Below, in pieces: positions 36,907 to 45,900 of a DNA stretch of 64,000 bases (its first letter is position 1; each line of letters starts with the position of its first letter). Location: assembly GCF_003855395.1 (NCBI RefSeq), contig NZ_CP034015.1, positions 4,226,001 to 4,290,000 of the forward strand, read 5' to 3'. This DNA is from Shewanella livingstonensis (GTDB lineage Bacteria > Pseudomonadota > Gammaproteobacteria > Enterobacterales > Shewanellaceae). A program made the position numbers and the translations under genes. The notes beneath the pieces were generated by a model. That model saw only the letters and a list, made by a program, of their open reading frames with translations. It searched no databases and was not told the origin of the DNA.

Positions 36907-37878
36907 ATGATACGCGTTCCAATGCTGTTTTTTTGGCCAACACTCGTCTTAGCAAGCCTATTATCCGCATGCCAACCGACCGCAACTAAAATACAGGTTA
37001 TCACTACCGATGCCAGTTACAGTGCAAGCTTATCAAATGATGCCAGCATTGCTTTAGTAAGCACGGCTCATAACGGTGTACAAGTATGGGATCTCACCAA
37101 CTCAACCTTGTCTTATCAATGGCTCCAAGGTCAGCAGCAAAATACCAGTAACGTCATTGATACCGCCATATCGGCTAATAGCCTTTATGCGGCAACAATT
37201 AGCAGTAATTCACTGGCAATATGGCGATTAACCGATGGCTCGTCTGTGGGGTGGTGGTCTTTGCCCTCTTATGCCCAAAGTGTCGCCATAGCCAATACAG
37301 GCCAAACATTGGTTGGCCTAGTTGATGGCTCCGTAATGTCATTATCACCAGAAAAATCGCACTTAATTCAGTTTTTGGGTCATCAAGAAAAGGTCAATAG
37401 TGTATCGATTAGCGCAGATGGTAACAGCGCATTGAGTGGCGGTAATGATGGTAAGGTGATTCTTTGGCAAGCCCAAACGGGTCAACCATTGCAACAATGG
37501 CAGTTAACATCTCGAATCACTAAAGTACTGATTAATGATACCGCGACACTTACCTTTGCTAGTGATATAACGGGTAATGCCACCCTGTGGCAATCGGATA
37601 CTGGCGCTCCCATCAGTCATCTGGATATTAATCGACGTCAAATGAACTTTTCTAGCGCTCGCTTTGTTAATAATGATCAACAATTACTCACAGGAACGCC
37701 ATCAAGAGAAATTTTTTTATGGCAAATAAACTCAGGTAAACGACTTTCTCGTTGGCAAGTTCAGCTGAGTAAAAACACCCAAAACAAAGGCGCTGTAGTA
37801 TACTCAGCTGCAATGACAGCACCAGGCTCAATCGTCAGTATCAGCAGCCAAGGTCTGATTGAGTATTGGCAACAGTAA
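36907..37878 (+). CDS. WD40-like beta-propeller lipoprotein
   Basis: The 323-residue precursor has a signal ending in the lipobox LLSACQ (Cys near residue 22). The mature part has several WD-like repeats: GVQVWDLTN, SLAIWRLTDG, VNSVSISADGNSALSGGNDGKVILWQAQTG, TGNATLWQSDTG, REIFLWQINSGK. These suggest a seven-bladed propeller facing the periplasm. It is unrelated to BamB by motif. It lies between fkpA and slyX and is 20 bp upstream of slyX, so likely cotranscribed. Function unknown. Confidence 0.85.
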   Translation: MIRVPMLFFWPTLVLASLLSACQPTATKIQVITTDASYSASLSNDASIALVSTAHNGVQVWDLTNSTLSYQWLQGQQQNTSNVIDTAISANSLYAATISSNSLAIWRLTDGSSVGWWSLPSYAQSVAIANTGQTLVGLVDGSVMSLSPEKSHLIQFLGHQEKVNSVSISADGNSALSGGNDGKVILWQAQTGQPLQQWQLTSRITKVLINDTATLTFASDITGNATLWQSDTGAPISHLDINRRQMNFSSARFVNNDQQLLTGTPSREIFLWQINSGKRLSRWQVQLSKNTQNKGAVVYSAAMTAPGSIVSISSQGLIEYWQQ

Positions 37879-37898
37879 TGAATTAATAAGAGGTCTAC

Positions 37899-38111
37899 AT
37901 GGAAAGCGTTTTGCAAAAGATTGATGATCTTGAAATGAAACTATCATTTCAAGATATCTCCATTGAAGAGTTAAACCAAGAAGTGATAAAACTCAATGCA
38001 TTAGTTGCCAGACAACAACAGCAAATGCTATTAATGGTTAATAAACTGCATTCTATTGAACCCAGTAACATGGCGTCTTCAGCAGAAGAGACCCCACCAC
38101 CACATTACTAA
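37899..38111 (+). CDS. slyX: SlyX protein
   Basis: The 70-residue protein is a short coiled coil ([21 protein letters not shown], then [22 protein letters not shown]) ending in PPPHY, the conserved SlyX tail. It is cytoplasmic and of unknown function. AGAGG lies 7 nt upstream of the ATG. Association with fkpA is conserved in enteric bacteria. Confidence 0.9.
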   Translation: MESVLQKIDDLEMKLSFQDISIEELNQEVIKLNALVARQQQQMLLMVNKLHSIEPSNMASSAEETPPPHY

Positions 38112-38259
38112 TTACTTGCAGTGAAATAACCTAACTCAGGCTAATCGATTACTATCATAATAACCTTAGACTCAGCAAATATAATCTAGACTCTTAATCG
38201 AAACCAAGTAAATTATAAGTCAGTTTGAGTGGTATTATTAACAAGTAATAACGATTAAG

Positions 38260-38286
38260 TAAGTAATGATGTTAAATCATTACTTA
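38260..38286 (+). other. Hairpin in the leader of def
   Basis: TAAGTAATGAT and ATCATTACTTA form a perfect 11-bp stem with a 5-nt loop, 50 bp before the deformylase start. A smaller TTATTA/TAATAA stem lies about 20 bp upstream. The U-poor flanks do not suggest a terminator. It may shape the mRNA leader. Confidence 0.4.
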
Positions 38287-38336
38287 GATAAATATTAGTC
38301 GTCAACAAACACCAATAACAAGGACAGCCGTCACCT

Positions 38337-38855
38337 ATGCAGCTAAAGCCATTACTCAGTATTGCCACCACAGGCGAAAAGATATTGACTCAAATTGCTG
38401 AGCCCGTGACGGCATTTGATCAGGCATTACACACTCTAGCCAATAACATGCTTAACACTATGTTAGGCGCAAACGGCGTCGGTATTGCTGCCACGCAGGT
38501 GTTTAATAGAGCGGCAATGTTTATTATGGCCTCCAATCCTAACGAACGTTATCCCGATGCCCCCTCAATGGCCCCTACTGTAGTAATTAACCCTCAAATT
38601 TTATCGGTATCTATTGCAACAGAAGCGGGCATAGAAGGCTGTTTATCTGTTCCAGGTCAGCGGCTATCTATTGCGCGACACAGTGAAATTGAGGTGCAAT
38701 ATCAGTCTCTAGACGGCCAATTACATCAGCAAACATTAACCGGATTTGTTGCGCGCATTTTTCAACATGAATATGATCACTTGCAAGGCATAACCTTGCT
38801 TGAACGGATTAACCTCACCACACCGCAGGTACAGGTACAGGTGAGTCAATGTTAA
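38337..38855 (+). CDS. def: Peptide deformylase
   Basis: The 172-residue metalloenzyme removes the formyl group from nascent proteins. The three signatures are present: GVGIAATQV (near residue 47, GxGxAAxQ), EGCLSVPG (near 101, with the metal-binding Cys) and QHEYDHLQG (near 143, HExxH). It is not next to fmt, so it is probably a second deformylase of the organism. The last 7 bp overlap the next gene's start, so they are one transcription unit. CAAGGA lies before the ATG. Confidence 0.93.
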   Translation: MQLKPLLSIATTGEKILTQIAEPVTAFDQALHTLANNMLNTMLGANGVGIAATQVFNRAAMFIMASNPNERYPDAPSMAPTVVINPQILSVSIATEAGIEGCLSVPGQRLSIARHSEIEVQYQSLDGQLHQQTLTGFVARIFQHEYDHLQGITLLERINLTTPQVQVQVSQC

Positions 38856-40219
38856 GAATACTTTGCACTGGATTGATCTTCTGTCTTGGGCTGTCGGGTT
38901 GTGCCTTCAATAGTGTATTTGTCAATTATCCTTCGCAAATTGCTCCGTTCAAACAGCAGCTCAATAACGAAACTCCCGCGGCAAACATTACCGAGTTAGC
39001 GGATAATATCAGCGGTAATGATGGCTTACTTTATGCCCAAGAATCGGGCCGTATTATGCAAGTCGCGGGCGATTTTACTCGCAGTAAAACCTACTATCAA
39101 CAGGCTATTGACGCTTACCAAGTGTTTGATGATAAAGCCACTGTAAGTGCCAGTAAATTAAGCGCTGGCGCAAGCAGCCTGTTACTAAACGATAATGCTA
39201 TTCCTTATCGAGGTCCGGGTTATGAGCGTATTATGTTACATCAATACCAGGCGCTAAATTATTTATTCAGTGGCGATACTCAAGGTGCATTAGTAGAGGT
39301 CCGTCGCAGTAATGAACTGCAAAGCCTTGAACAAGCGCGTTATCAACAATCGCAGAAGTCTGTGCAAGATATGGCCAATGGCACAATTAACGCCCAAGTG
39401 GAACAGTTAGGTAAAGATGCTGGAAGTGTCACTAGCTCATTTCTAAATGCTTACAGTTATTACACTACTGGGTTATTACACGAACTGGCTAATGAACCTA
39501 ATGATGCCTTTATTGATTATCGAAAAGCAGCACAAATCACCCCTGATAACATTTTTTTACAACAAGACTTAGTCCGCTTAGCCAAACAACTGGGCATGCC
39601 TCAATACGACGAATTTAAACGCCGTTGGGGAGAGGCCGTATTACCTACATCGGAGCAGGGCCAAGTCGTTTTTATTATTGAACGTGGTTTTGTACCTGAA
39701 AAACAAAGTATTACGGTACCCTTCCCCATCAACGGTAATATACAATCAGCATCATTAGCGACTTACCAAGCACAACGCCAATTAACCAATAGCGACCAAA
39801 TTCAAGGATTAGCGGCACCATTAACAGCCCAAACCATTGCCAATATTGATGCGTTAGCCATTAATGCATTAAAAGAAGATTTGCCTGCGGCCTTGTTTCG
39901 CCAAGCTGCGAGAGTTTATGCTAAGTATCAAATGAACCGCAGCGTACAAAGCAGCAGTCAACGCGCCAATAATCAAGTTGATGCAGTAGCAATTGTGATG
40001 CAAATATTTAATGTTGTCACCGAGCAAGCCGACCGCAGAAGCTGGTTAACATTGCCAAGGCAAGCGCAAATTGCGCGACAATTTGTCGATGGTGGCAGCT
40101 ATAATATCCACTTAAACAACAGTCAAAATGTAAAAATTGACGTAAAACCAAACCGTACAACATTAATTTGGGCAATAGAGACTGGAAATCGTACCCGTTT
40201 TTATTCGATAATCATCTGA
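38849..40219 (+). CDS. COG3014-type outer-membrane lipoprotein
   Basis: The 456-residue precursor has a signal with lipobox GLSGCA (Cys near residue 18). The mature protein has TPR-like helices (YAQESGRIMQVAGDFTRSKTYYQQAIDAYQ, then FLNAYSYYTTGLLHELANEP) and a C-terminal half with repeated beta-type segments. I recall this arrangement as the COG3014 family, of unknown function. It overlaps def by 7 bp and precedes an LpoB-like gene, a pairing that points to an envelope or peptidoglycan role. Confidence 0.75.
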   Translation: MLRILCTGLIFCLGLSGCAFNSVFVNYPSQIAPFKQQLNNETPAANITELADNISGNDGLLYAQESGRIMQVAGDFTRSKTYYQQAIDAYQVFDDKATVSASKLSAGASSLLLNDNAIPYRGPGYERIMLHQYQALNYLFSGDTQGALVEVRRSNELQSLEQARYQQSQKSVQDMANGTINAQVEQLGKDAGSVTSSFLNAYSYYTTGLLHELANEPNDAFIDYRKAAQITPDNIFLQQDLVRLAKQLGMPQYDEFKRRWGEAVLPTSEQGQVVFIIERGFVPEKQSITVPFPINGNIQSASLATYQAQRQLTNSDQIQGLAAPLTAQTIANIDALAINALKEDLPAALFRQAARVYAKYQMNRSVQSSSQRANNQVDAVAIVMQIFNVVTEQADRRSWLTLPRQAQIARQFVDGGSYNIHLNNSQNVKIDVKPNRTTLIWAIETGNRTRFYSIII

Positions 40220-40268
40220 TAGACGATAATAACTTATCAACTGTCACTCATCACCAATGGAATTTACT

Positions 40269-40862
40269 ATGAAAAATTTGAAACTGATATTTGTACTCGC
40301 AGCAGTGATGGGGCTGAGCGCCTGTCAATCTAAAGTAGAGTATGGCGACGCCACTGAAGTCGAAACAGTAAACGAAAACTTTGGCTCAACCGATCTACAA
40401 GTTATTGCCGCTAAAATGGTCGATAGCATGATGGCGTTTCCACCGGTTGTGGTTATGACACAAAGCAATCGCCCAATTGTATTTGTTGATAAAATCAAAA
40501 ATAAAACCTCTGAGCATATTGATACAGAATCAGTGACCGACACCATTAGCAACAAGTTATTGCGCTCTGGTAAGTTCCGCTTTATTGATATGACGAAGGT
40601 TGATACTGTTCGTAAGCAACTTGATTATCAAAATAATGCCGGCATGGTAGATCCATCAACAGCCATTAAATTTGGTCGTCAAATTGGTGCGCAATATATG
40701 CTTTACGGCAACTTGTCTAGCATCGTTAAACAAGATGGCAGTACTAAAGACGTGTACTATAAAATGACCATGCGGTTAATGGATCTTGAAACTGGCTTAA
40801 TTGAATGGTCAGATGAAAAAGAAATCCGTAAGATGAAATCAAAGTCATTTTTAGGCTTATAA
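40269..40862 (+). CDS. LpoB-like penicillin-binding protein activator
   Basis: ATG at 40269 (MKNLKLIFVLAAVMGLSAC) gives a lipoprotein signal with lipobox LSAC near residue 18; the longer frame from 40257 adds four residues. The 197-residue product has the LpoB/YcfM-type fold segments VVVMTQSNRPIVFVDKIKNKT, SNKLLRSGKFRFIDM and IGAQYMLYGNLSSIV, ending LIEWSDEKEIRK. LpoB activates the PBP1B synthase in E. coli. It lacks the long disordered linker of enteric LpoB, as is common outside enterics. It is 49 bp after the COG3014-like gene and ends in a strong terminator. Confidence 0.85.
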   Translation: MKNLKLIFVLAAVMGLSACQSKVEYGDATEVETVNENFGSTDLQVIAAKMVDSMMAFPPVVVMTQSNRPIVFVDKIKNKTSEHIDTESVTDTISNKLLRSGKFRFIDMTKVDTVRKQLDYQNNAGMVDPSTAIKFGRQIGAQYMLYGNLSSIVKQDGSTKDVYYKMTMRLMDLETGLIEWSDEKEIRKMKSKSFLGL

Positions 40863-40880
40863 ATCTCTACTAATAGCACT

Positions 40881-40905
40881 AAAGCCGACATTGTTGTCGG
40901 CTTTT
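40881..40905 (+). terminator. Terminator after the LpoB-like gene
   Basis: AAAGCCGACA pairs with TGTCGGCTTT around TTGT, followed by further T residues. It separates the def-LpoB unit from the M1 peptidase gene 34 bp on. Confidence 0.85.
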
Positions 40906-40938
40906 TCATAAATCTAATAAGAAGTTAGGAACACTAAC

Positions 40939-43602
40939 GTGAAATTGTTATCCACTAAATTATTTAGTCCTCGGGTTATCAAAACCAGTCTCATCGCATT
41001 ATGTTGTACTAGCGTTATTAGCTGCAGTAGCTCGCTTTCAACCGCATCCTTACAACGAGATGGCTCAGCCTACATTAGTCAAGTGCAAGCACAAGCTAGA
41101 TCCAGTGTGGTATCAAACGCACAATATGAGCTAACCTTCTTTTTAAGTGAGCACAGCCAATTCAGTGCAACATCCGTTGTCCACTTTGACTTAAGCAGCG
41201 TCCCTAAAACACTGACGCTCGATCTTAATAAAGCCAATATCAAGCAATTTACCATTAACGGCACCAAGGTATATCCAAATTATAATGGCGCTTATATCGT
41301 GCTCAACCAAAGTCTATTGGTGAGTGGCAACAACACCGTTGAAGTGGAGTTTACCCGCGAACACAGCACGAATGGCGAGGGCTTGCATCGTTTTGTTGAC
41401 CCTGTAGACAGTAAAGTGTATCTGTACTCGCATTTTGAACCTGCTGCCGCCCAGCAAATGTTTGCTGTATTTGATCAACCCGACCTTAAAGCCAGTTATC
41501 AAATTAATGTCCATGCACCTAAAGACTGGCAAGTGATCAGTGCCATGCGTGAAACCAATGTGGTTGACCAAGGCGATACTAACTTATGGACCTTCCCTGC
41601 TACGCCCAAATTAAGCCCATATAACTTCTCTATGCACGCAGGTCCATACCATGTTTGGGAAGATAACTCAGGCCGTTACCCGATGCGTTTATTTTCGCGT
41701 CAGTCTGTTGCTAACCAAGTCACACCGCAAGATTGGTTTACCTATACCAAACAAGGTTTAGACTTTTTTGATCGCTACTTTGGTATTGCCTATCCATTTA
41801 AAAAGTATGACCAAGTATTAGTGCCTGACTTTCTTTACGGTGCAATGGAAAATGCCGGCGCAATTACCTTTTCTGAAGACCGATTCTTATTTAATGCCCA
41901 AATGACTGCCGAGCAAAAAGAACGTTTAGCGGGCGTTATCATGCACGAAATGGCGCATCAATGGTTTGGCGACTTAGTCACCATGAAGTGGTGGAATGGC
42001 TTATGGTTAAATGAAAGCTTTGCTTCATTTATGGGTACGCTTGCTACCAGCGAAGCGACTGAGTTTAGCCATGCATGGCGTACATTTTATGCTTCAGGCA
42101 AACAAGCTGCGTACCATCAAGACAGCCTAGTCACGACTCACCCAATTGAAGTACCGGTGGCCACCAGCCAAAATGCCTTTGATAATATCGACGCCATTAC
42201 CTATCAAAAAGGTGCATCAACCATTAAGCAGTTGCGTCATCTACTCGGGGAAGAAACCTTCCGCCGTGGTGTGAGCCAATATTTACAACAGTACAGTTAT
42301 CAAAATGCTGAACTCAATGATTTTATCAACAGTCTAGCTAAAGCCAGTGGCCGTGATTTATCGCTGTGGACCAAAGAATGGTTGTATGCCGCGGGTGTAA
42401 ATACTATTAAGGCGCAATATACTTGCCAAGGTAATCAAATAGACTCATTTGCCCTAGTTCAAACAGCCGATGACAGCCAACATCAAACATTACGTGAACA
42501 ACGGGTACAAATCGGCTTATTTAACAAGCAACGTTATGGATTGGAAAAGCAACAATCGATTGCTGTTACATACCAAGGTGCTTATACCGAAGTGGCACAA
42601 TTAATTGGTGAGGTTTGCCCAGATTTAGTTTATCCAAACTACGATGATTGGGGATTTGTTAAAGTAGAGCTAGACTCAACTTCGTTTAACACAGCCAAAC
42701 AGTCTCTAGGCCAAGTGAGCGATCCGTTATTGCGTTCTATGTTGTGGCAAAGTATGTGGGACAGCGTCATTGATGGTAATACATCACTGGAACAGTTCTT
42801 AAATATTGCATTAATTAACGCACCTCTGGAAAAAGACTACACCATATTAGGTCAAGTACTTGGTAATCTTCAGCAAGCTAAAAACTACCTTGATCTTATG
42901 GCGCCAATGCATGCAAGTTATACCAGTAAAATATCCAAAGCACTGAGTCAAATGAGCTTGCGCATGAGCATGGAAAGCTATCGTAATCGTGACTTCCAAC
43001 GCCGTTGGTTCGATGCTTATATTAGTCTATCTAGCCATGGTGATGCGTTAAAGCACATTCAATCTTTACTGCAAAGTAAAAACCATATTAAAGGCCTAAG
43101 CATAGATCAAGACTTACGTTGGGCGATGATCCGCCAGTTAAATCGTTATGATTATGGTGACGCTAGGGCATTACTTGCTCAAGAAAAGCATCTTGATCAA
43201 TCTGACTCAGGTGAGAAAGCAGCGATTGCAGCTGAAGTAATTCGTCCGCAGTCATCGCTTAAACGCCAGTGGTTAAATACCATTGAACATAATGACAGCA
43301 TGGCGTTCTCAAAAGTGCGTATTGCGATGTTTAATCTCTACCCTGCAGAGCAAAAGCTATTAAGTGCAGCAACCGCGGAGCAACGCCTTGCCAACTTACC
43401 GTTAATGGACGATAAAGGACCGGTATTTATGCGCAGTTTTGCTGCAGCACTTATTCCGACAGAGTGCAGCTCAGCCAACATTAATGCGATTAGCAATGCC
43501 TTAGATACGCAAACAGGCTTATCTAAATTAGCACGCCGAGCACTCCTTGAAACCCGTCAAGAAGAGCAGCGCTGCGTAAAAATAAAACAAAGCTTACAGT
43601 AA
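40939..43602 (+). CDS. M1 family aminopeptidase, lipoprotein
   Basis: The 887-residue zinc aminopeptidase has the substrate-recognition GAMENAG (near residue 300), the zinc motif HEMAHQW (near 336) with the third ligand Glu in NESFASF (near 358), and a large helical C-terminal ERAP-like domain. The N-terminus MKLLSTKLFSPRVIKTSLIAL ending SVISCS suggests a lipoprotein signal (Cys near residue 29), unlike cytoplasmic PepN. It should degrade peptides in the envelope. It has its own promoter region after the LpoB terminator, although readthrough is possible. Confidence 0.9.
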   Translation: MKLLSTKLFSPRVIKTSLIALCCTSVISCSSSLSTASLQRDGSAYISQVQAQARSSVVSNAQYELTFFLSEHSQFSATSVVHFDLSSVPKTLTLDLNKANIKQFTINGTKVYPNYNGAYIVLNQSLLVSGNNTVEVEFTREHSTNGEGLHRFVDPVDSKVYLYSHFEPAAAQQMFAVFDQPDLKASYQINVHAPKDWQVISAMRETNVVDQGDTNLWTFPATPKLSPYNFSMHAGPYHVWEDNSGRYPMRLFSRQSVANQVTPQDWFTYTKQGLDFFDRYFGIAYPFKKYDQVLVPDFLYGAMENAGAITFSEDRFLFNAQMTAEQKERLAGVIMHEMAHQWFGDLVTMKWWNGLWLNESFASFMGTLATSEATEFSHAWRTFYASGKQAAYHQDSLVTTHPIEVPVATSQNAFDNIDAITYQKGASTIKQLRHLLGEETFRRGVSQYLQQYSYQNAELNDFINSLAKASGRDLSLWTKEWLYAAGVNTIKAQYTCQGNQIDSFALVQTADDSQHQTLREQRVQIGLFNKQRYGLEKQQSIAVTYQGAYTEVAQLIGEVCPDLVYPNYDDWGFVKVELDSTSFNTAKQSLGQVSDPLLRSMLWQSMWDSVIDGNTSLEQFLNIALINAPLEKDYTILGQVLGNLQQAKNYLDLMAPMHASYTSKISKALSQMSLRMSMESYRNRDFQRRWFDAYISLSSHGDALKHIQSLLQSKNHIKGLSIDQDLRWAMIRQLNRYDYGDARALLAQEKHLDQSDSGEKAAIAAEVIRPQSSLKRQWLNTIEHNDSMAFSKVRIAMFNLYPAEQKLLSAATAEQRLANLPLMDDKGPVFMRSFAAALIPTECSSANINAISNALDTQTGLSKLARRALLETRQEEQRCVKIKQSLQ

Positions 43603-43661
43603 CGATGACCAATAGATTATCCCATTAAGGGTTAATCTATTGCTGCACGAGACAATGACAC

Positions 43662-43695
43662 AAAAAAGGCGCTGATAAGTATCAGCGCCTTTTTT
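43662..43695. terminator. Terminator after the M1 aminopeptidase gene
   Basis: AAAAAAGGCGCTGAT pairs with ATCAGCGCCTTTTTT around AAGT. A and T runs on both sides make it usable by both this gene and the convergent exonuclease/phosphatase-fold gene. Confidence 0.88.
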
Positions 43696-43803
43696 ATCGC
43701 TTAATGCAGGAATAATGTCAGTCTGGGGTATAAACGATATTCAAACAGCTATTTGCCGGGCACATCACTTGCGCTTGCGCCCCAATAACCCGATTAAATA
43801 CGA

Positions 43804-44937
43804 CTAACTACGCACACTGAAACTCATCATCACTGGAGCATGATCGGTACTGTCACTATCGCGTTCATAGTCAGGCCGAACCAGATGGCGATCAAATGTT
43901 TGATAGTCAATAATATGGGCCAGGTTTTGCTGCTGGGTAGGATTAAACTCACTCGACACCAATATATAATCGAGCACCGAGCCACTGTTGCCATAATAAT
44001 GCGTTGGTTGTCTAACTGGATGGGGCTGCTCATCAGCTAATGCGCTCGATTCAAACTCATCTTGGGCCAAGGTCGCATTACGTTTGGTTGCGGCAATAAA
44101 CAACTCGTAGCTGTCAAATAAACTGCTTTGGTGTAATTCTGCCATCAATGAGGTTTCACCTAACTTAGCTAACCCAGGATCTTCAATATCACTACGAAAC
44201 ACTCGTAGTTGATTATTAAACGCAGCTAAGAGCTCACTGCCCATGGTGTCATTAAAATCTCCCATTAGCATAAAAGGTTGCTGAGTTTGTTGGCGCCTCA
44301 TCAACATTTGATGGCACAACAAGGCTGATTCACTGCCGCGTTGTAAACTTGAAGCCCAGCGCCCTAGCACTTGTCTTGCGACAAAGTCAGGACCTCCCTG
44401 TAAACCGCTCTCACTGATATCGTCACGACTCACGCCACTGCGTTTAGACTTAAGATGAATCACATAACAATCACAAGGGCCAAAAATGGGTAACTGTATA
44501 GTAGCTCTAAGAGGTTTACGACTAAAACTAAATGACTCGGCTAACCCTAACTGGTTCACCCATTGTTTATCTGGAACCACATTAACCGAATCAATAATAG
44601 GATACTTTGATGCAATAGCCACCACAGGGCTACGATACACATAGTCACTGACGACCTCAGGTAAATCTAATACCGCAAAATATTTATAACCCAAAGACTC
44701 TGTCAACCTAGCTAAGGCATCGGGACTAAAGACTTCCTGAAAAGCAATAATATCGGCTTGAGTTTGGTCAATAAAGTCACTTAACCAAGCACACTTTTTT
44801 TGCCATTGCTTATCACTATAGATGTTTTCAAAGTCGTAGTAGGCGTAAGGCGGTTCAATAAAATTAAATAAATTAATGCTTACCACACTAAAGGTAAGCG
44901 CAGGTGACTGAACTGATAATACATCGTGTACTTCCAC
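43804..44937 (-). CDS. Endonuclease/exonuclease/phosphatase family protein
   Basis: The 377-residue protein begins at GTG 44937 (AGAGAG about 9 nt upstream). It has the EEP-fold metal-dependent hydrolase motifs: VVSINLFNF, ADIIAFQEVFSPDAL (metal-binding Glu near residue 65), CYVIHLKSKRSG, FMLMGDFNDTMGSELL (near residue 226) and the C-terminal STDHAPVMMSF catalytic Asp-His. No signal peptide is seen. Substrate (nucleic acid, inositol or sphingolipid phosphate) cannot be told. It is monocistronic. Confidence 0.85.
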   Translation of the reverse strand: MEVHDVLSVQSPALTFSVVSINLFNFIEPPYAYYDFENIYSDKQWQKKCAWLSDFIDQTQADIIAFQEVFSPDALARLTESLGYKYFAVLDLPEVVSDYVYRSPVVAIASKYPIIDSVNVVPDKQWVNQLGLAESFSFSRKPLRATIQLPIFGPCDCYVIHLKSKRSGVSRDDISESGLQGGPDFVARQVLGRWASSLQRGSESALLCHQMLMRRQQTQQPFMLMGDFNDTMGSELLAAFNNQLRVFRSDIEDPGLAKLGETSLMAELHQSSLFDSYELFIAATKRNATLAQDEFESSALADEQPHPVRQPTHYYGNSGSVLDYILVSSEFNPTQQQNLAHIIDYQTFDRHLVRPDYERDSDSTDHAPVMMSFSVRS

Positions 44938-45125
44938 AATATTTTGCTCTCTATAAAACTGGTATTAAGGGTACTGGCAACATTCTTGTTTGTCGAATAT
45001 AACTAAACTTGAATAGGTTTAATGCAACATAGACAAAATAACCTAAAAATAATTGAACCTAAATTTACTTGCCTCCGTAATAGATAACAGTTGCAGCGTT
45101 AATTAGTCGCTGATTAACTAAAACC
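44938..45125. other. Intergenic region before the small RNA candidate
   Basis: AT-rich DNA upstream of the exonuclease-fold gene. TTGCAG (45091-45096) and TTAACT (45114-45119), 17 bp apart, could be a sigma-70 promoter for the plus-strand RNA described next. No coding frame is credible. Confidence 0.35.
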
Positions 45126-45212
45126 CCATGTTGCTAGACCCGATGTAGTCGGTAAATTTCCTCCGAAAGACCTTTTTTGGCTTATCCCTCACCCTGATAA
45201 GCCATTTTTTTT
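45126..45212 (+). ncRNA. Candidate small RNA ending in an intrinsic terminator
   Basis: A strong terminator (TGGCTTATC at 45178-45186 with GATAAGCCA at 45196-45204, then eight T) lies on the plus strand with no plus-strand gene upstream, since the neighbour at 43804-44937 is on the minus strand. A promoter-like pair at 45091-45119 would start an RNA of about 87 nt. The RNA would contain a small hairpin (ACCCGA/TCGGT near 45138-45153), then a single-stranded TTTCCTCC that is complementary to Shine-Dalgarno sequences, then a U-rich stretch before the terminator stem. It resembles Hfq-type regulators but matches none I know. An attenuated leader of the CIA30 gene is the main alternative. Confidence 0.5.
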
Positions 45213-45267
45213 AAGGCTTTTTTAGCAATAGCGCATGCGCTTATCGAACTATAATTAATAGGAGTAT

Positions 45268-45876
45268 ATGATGGTATTGCTCAATAAACAGGACAGGCAC
45301 ATCAGCCAAAAAACACCAATAGGCATTCGTGCTATAGCCGGTATTATATTATTAGTTGGCCACCCTGCATGGAGTGCCAGTGAGGACAATATGTTATTTA
45401 ACTTTACTGATCCGAGTCACTTTGCAACATGGGACATCAACAATGACACTGTAATGGGCGGAGTTTCACAAAGCAATATTGAAATAAACCAGCAAGTGTT
45501 GCTATTTACAGGCACAGTGTCCTTAGAAAACAATGGCGGATTTGCATCGACAGAGTCGAGCTATAAACATCCACTTATAGCAGCATCAGTACTCAGCCTA
45601 GCCGTAAAAGGGGACGGAAAAACCTATCAAATTCGTTTAAAAACACCTAATTTATCTTACGGTGAAGCCTATGTGGCTAACTTTACCACTCACGCAGATA
45701 CCATGACCCAACATACTTTTACCCCAGCAGATTTTACGGTTAGCTTCAGGGGACGAACGGTGACAAATGCGCCAGCATTACATTTTGATGATATTAACCG
45801 TGTTGGATTTTTAGTGGCACAAAAACAACAAGGCCTATTTTCAATTGAGTTGCATTCAATGCAATTTAGCCGATAA
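45268..45876 (+). CDS. CIA30 family protein with signal peptide
   Basis: The 202-residue precursor (ATG at 45268 or the adjacent ATG at 45271, GGAG 3-6 nt upstream) has a signal IAGIILLVGHPAWSAS ending near residue 36. The mature part matches the complex I intermediate-associated protein 30 domain: NFTDPSHFATWDINNDTVMGG near its start, GGFASTESS, LAVKGDGKTYQIRLKT and VGFLVAQKQQGLFSIEL. This fold resembles carbohydrate-binding jelly rolls. Its bacterial function is unknown. It precedes a HAD gene by 24 bp. Confidence 0.85.
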   Translation: MMVLLNKQDRHISQKTPIGIRAIAGIILLVGHPAWSASEDNMLFNFTDPSHFATWDINNDTVMGGVSQSNIEINQQVLLFTGTVSLENNGGFASTESSYKHPLIAASVLSLAVKGDGKTYQIRLKTPNLSYGEAYVANFTTHADTMTQHTFTPADFTVSFRGRTVTNAPALHFDDINRVGFLVAQKQQGLFSIELHSMQFSR

Positions 45877-45900
45877 ATATTCAAACAATAAGGGTGTGAA

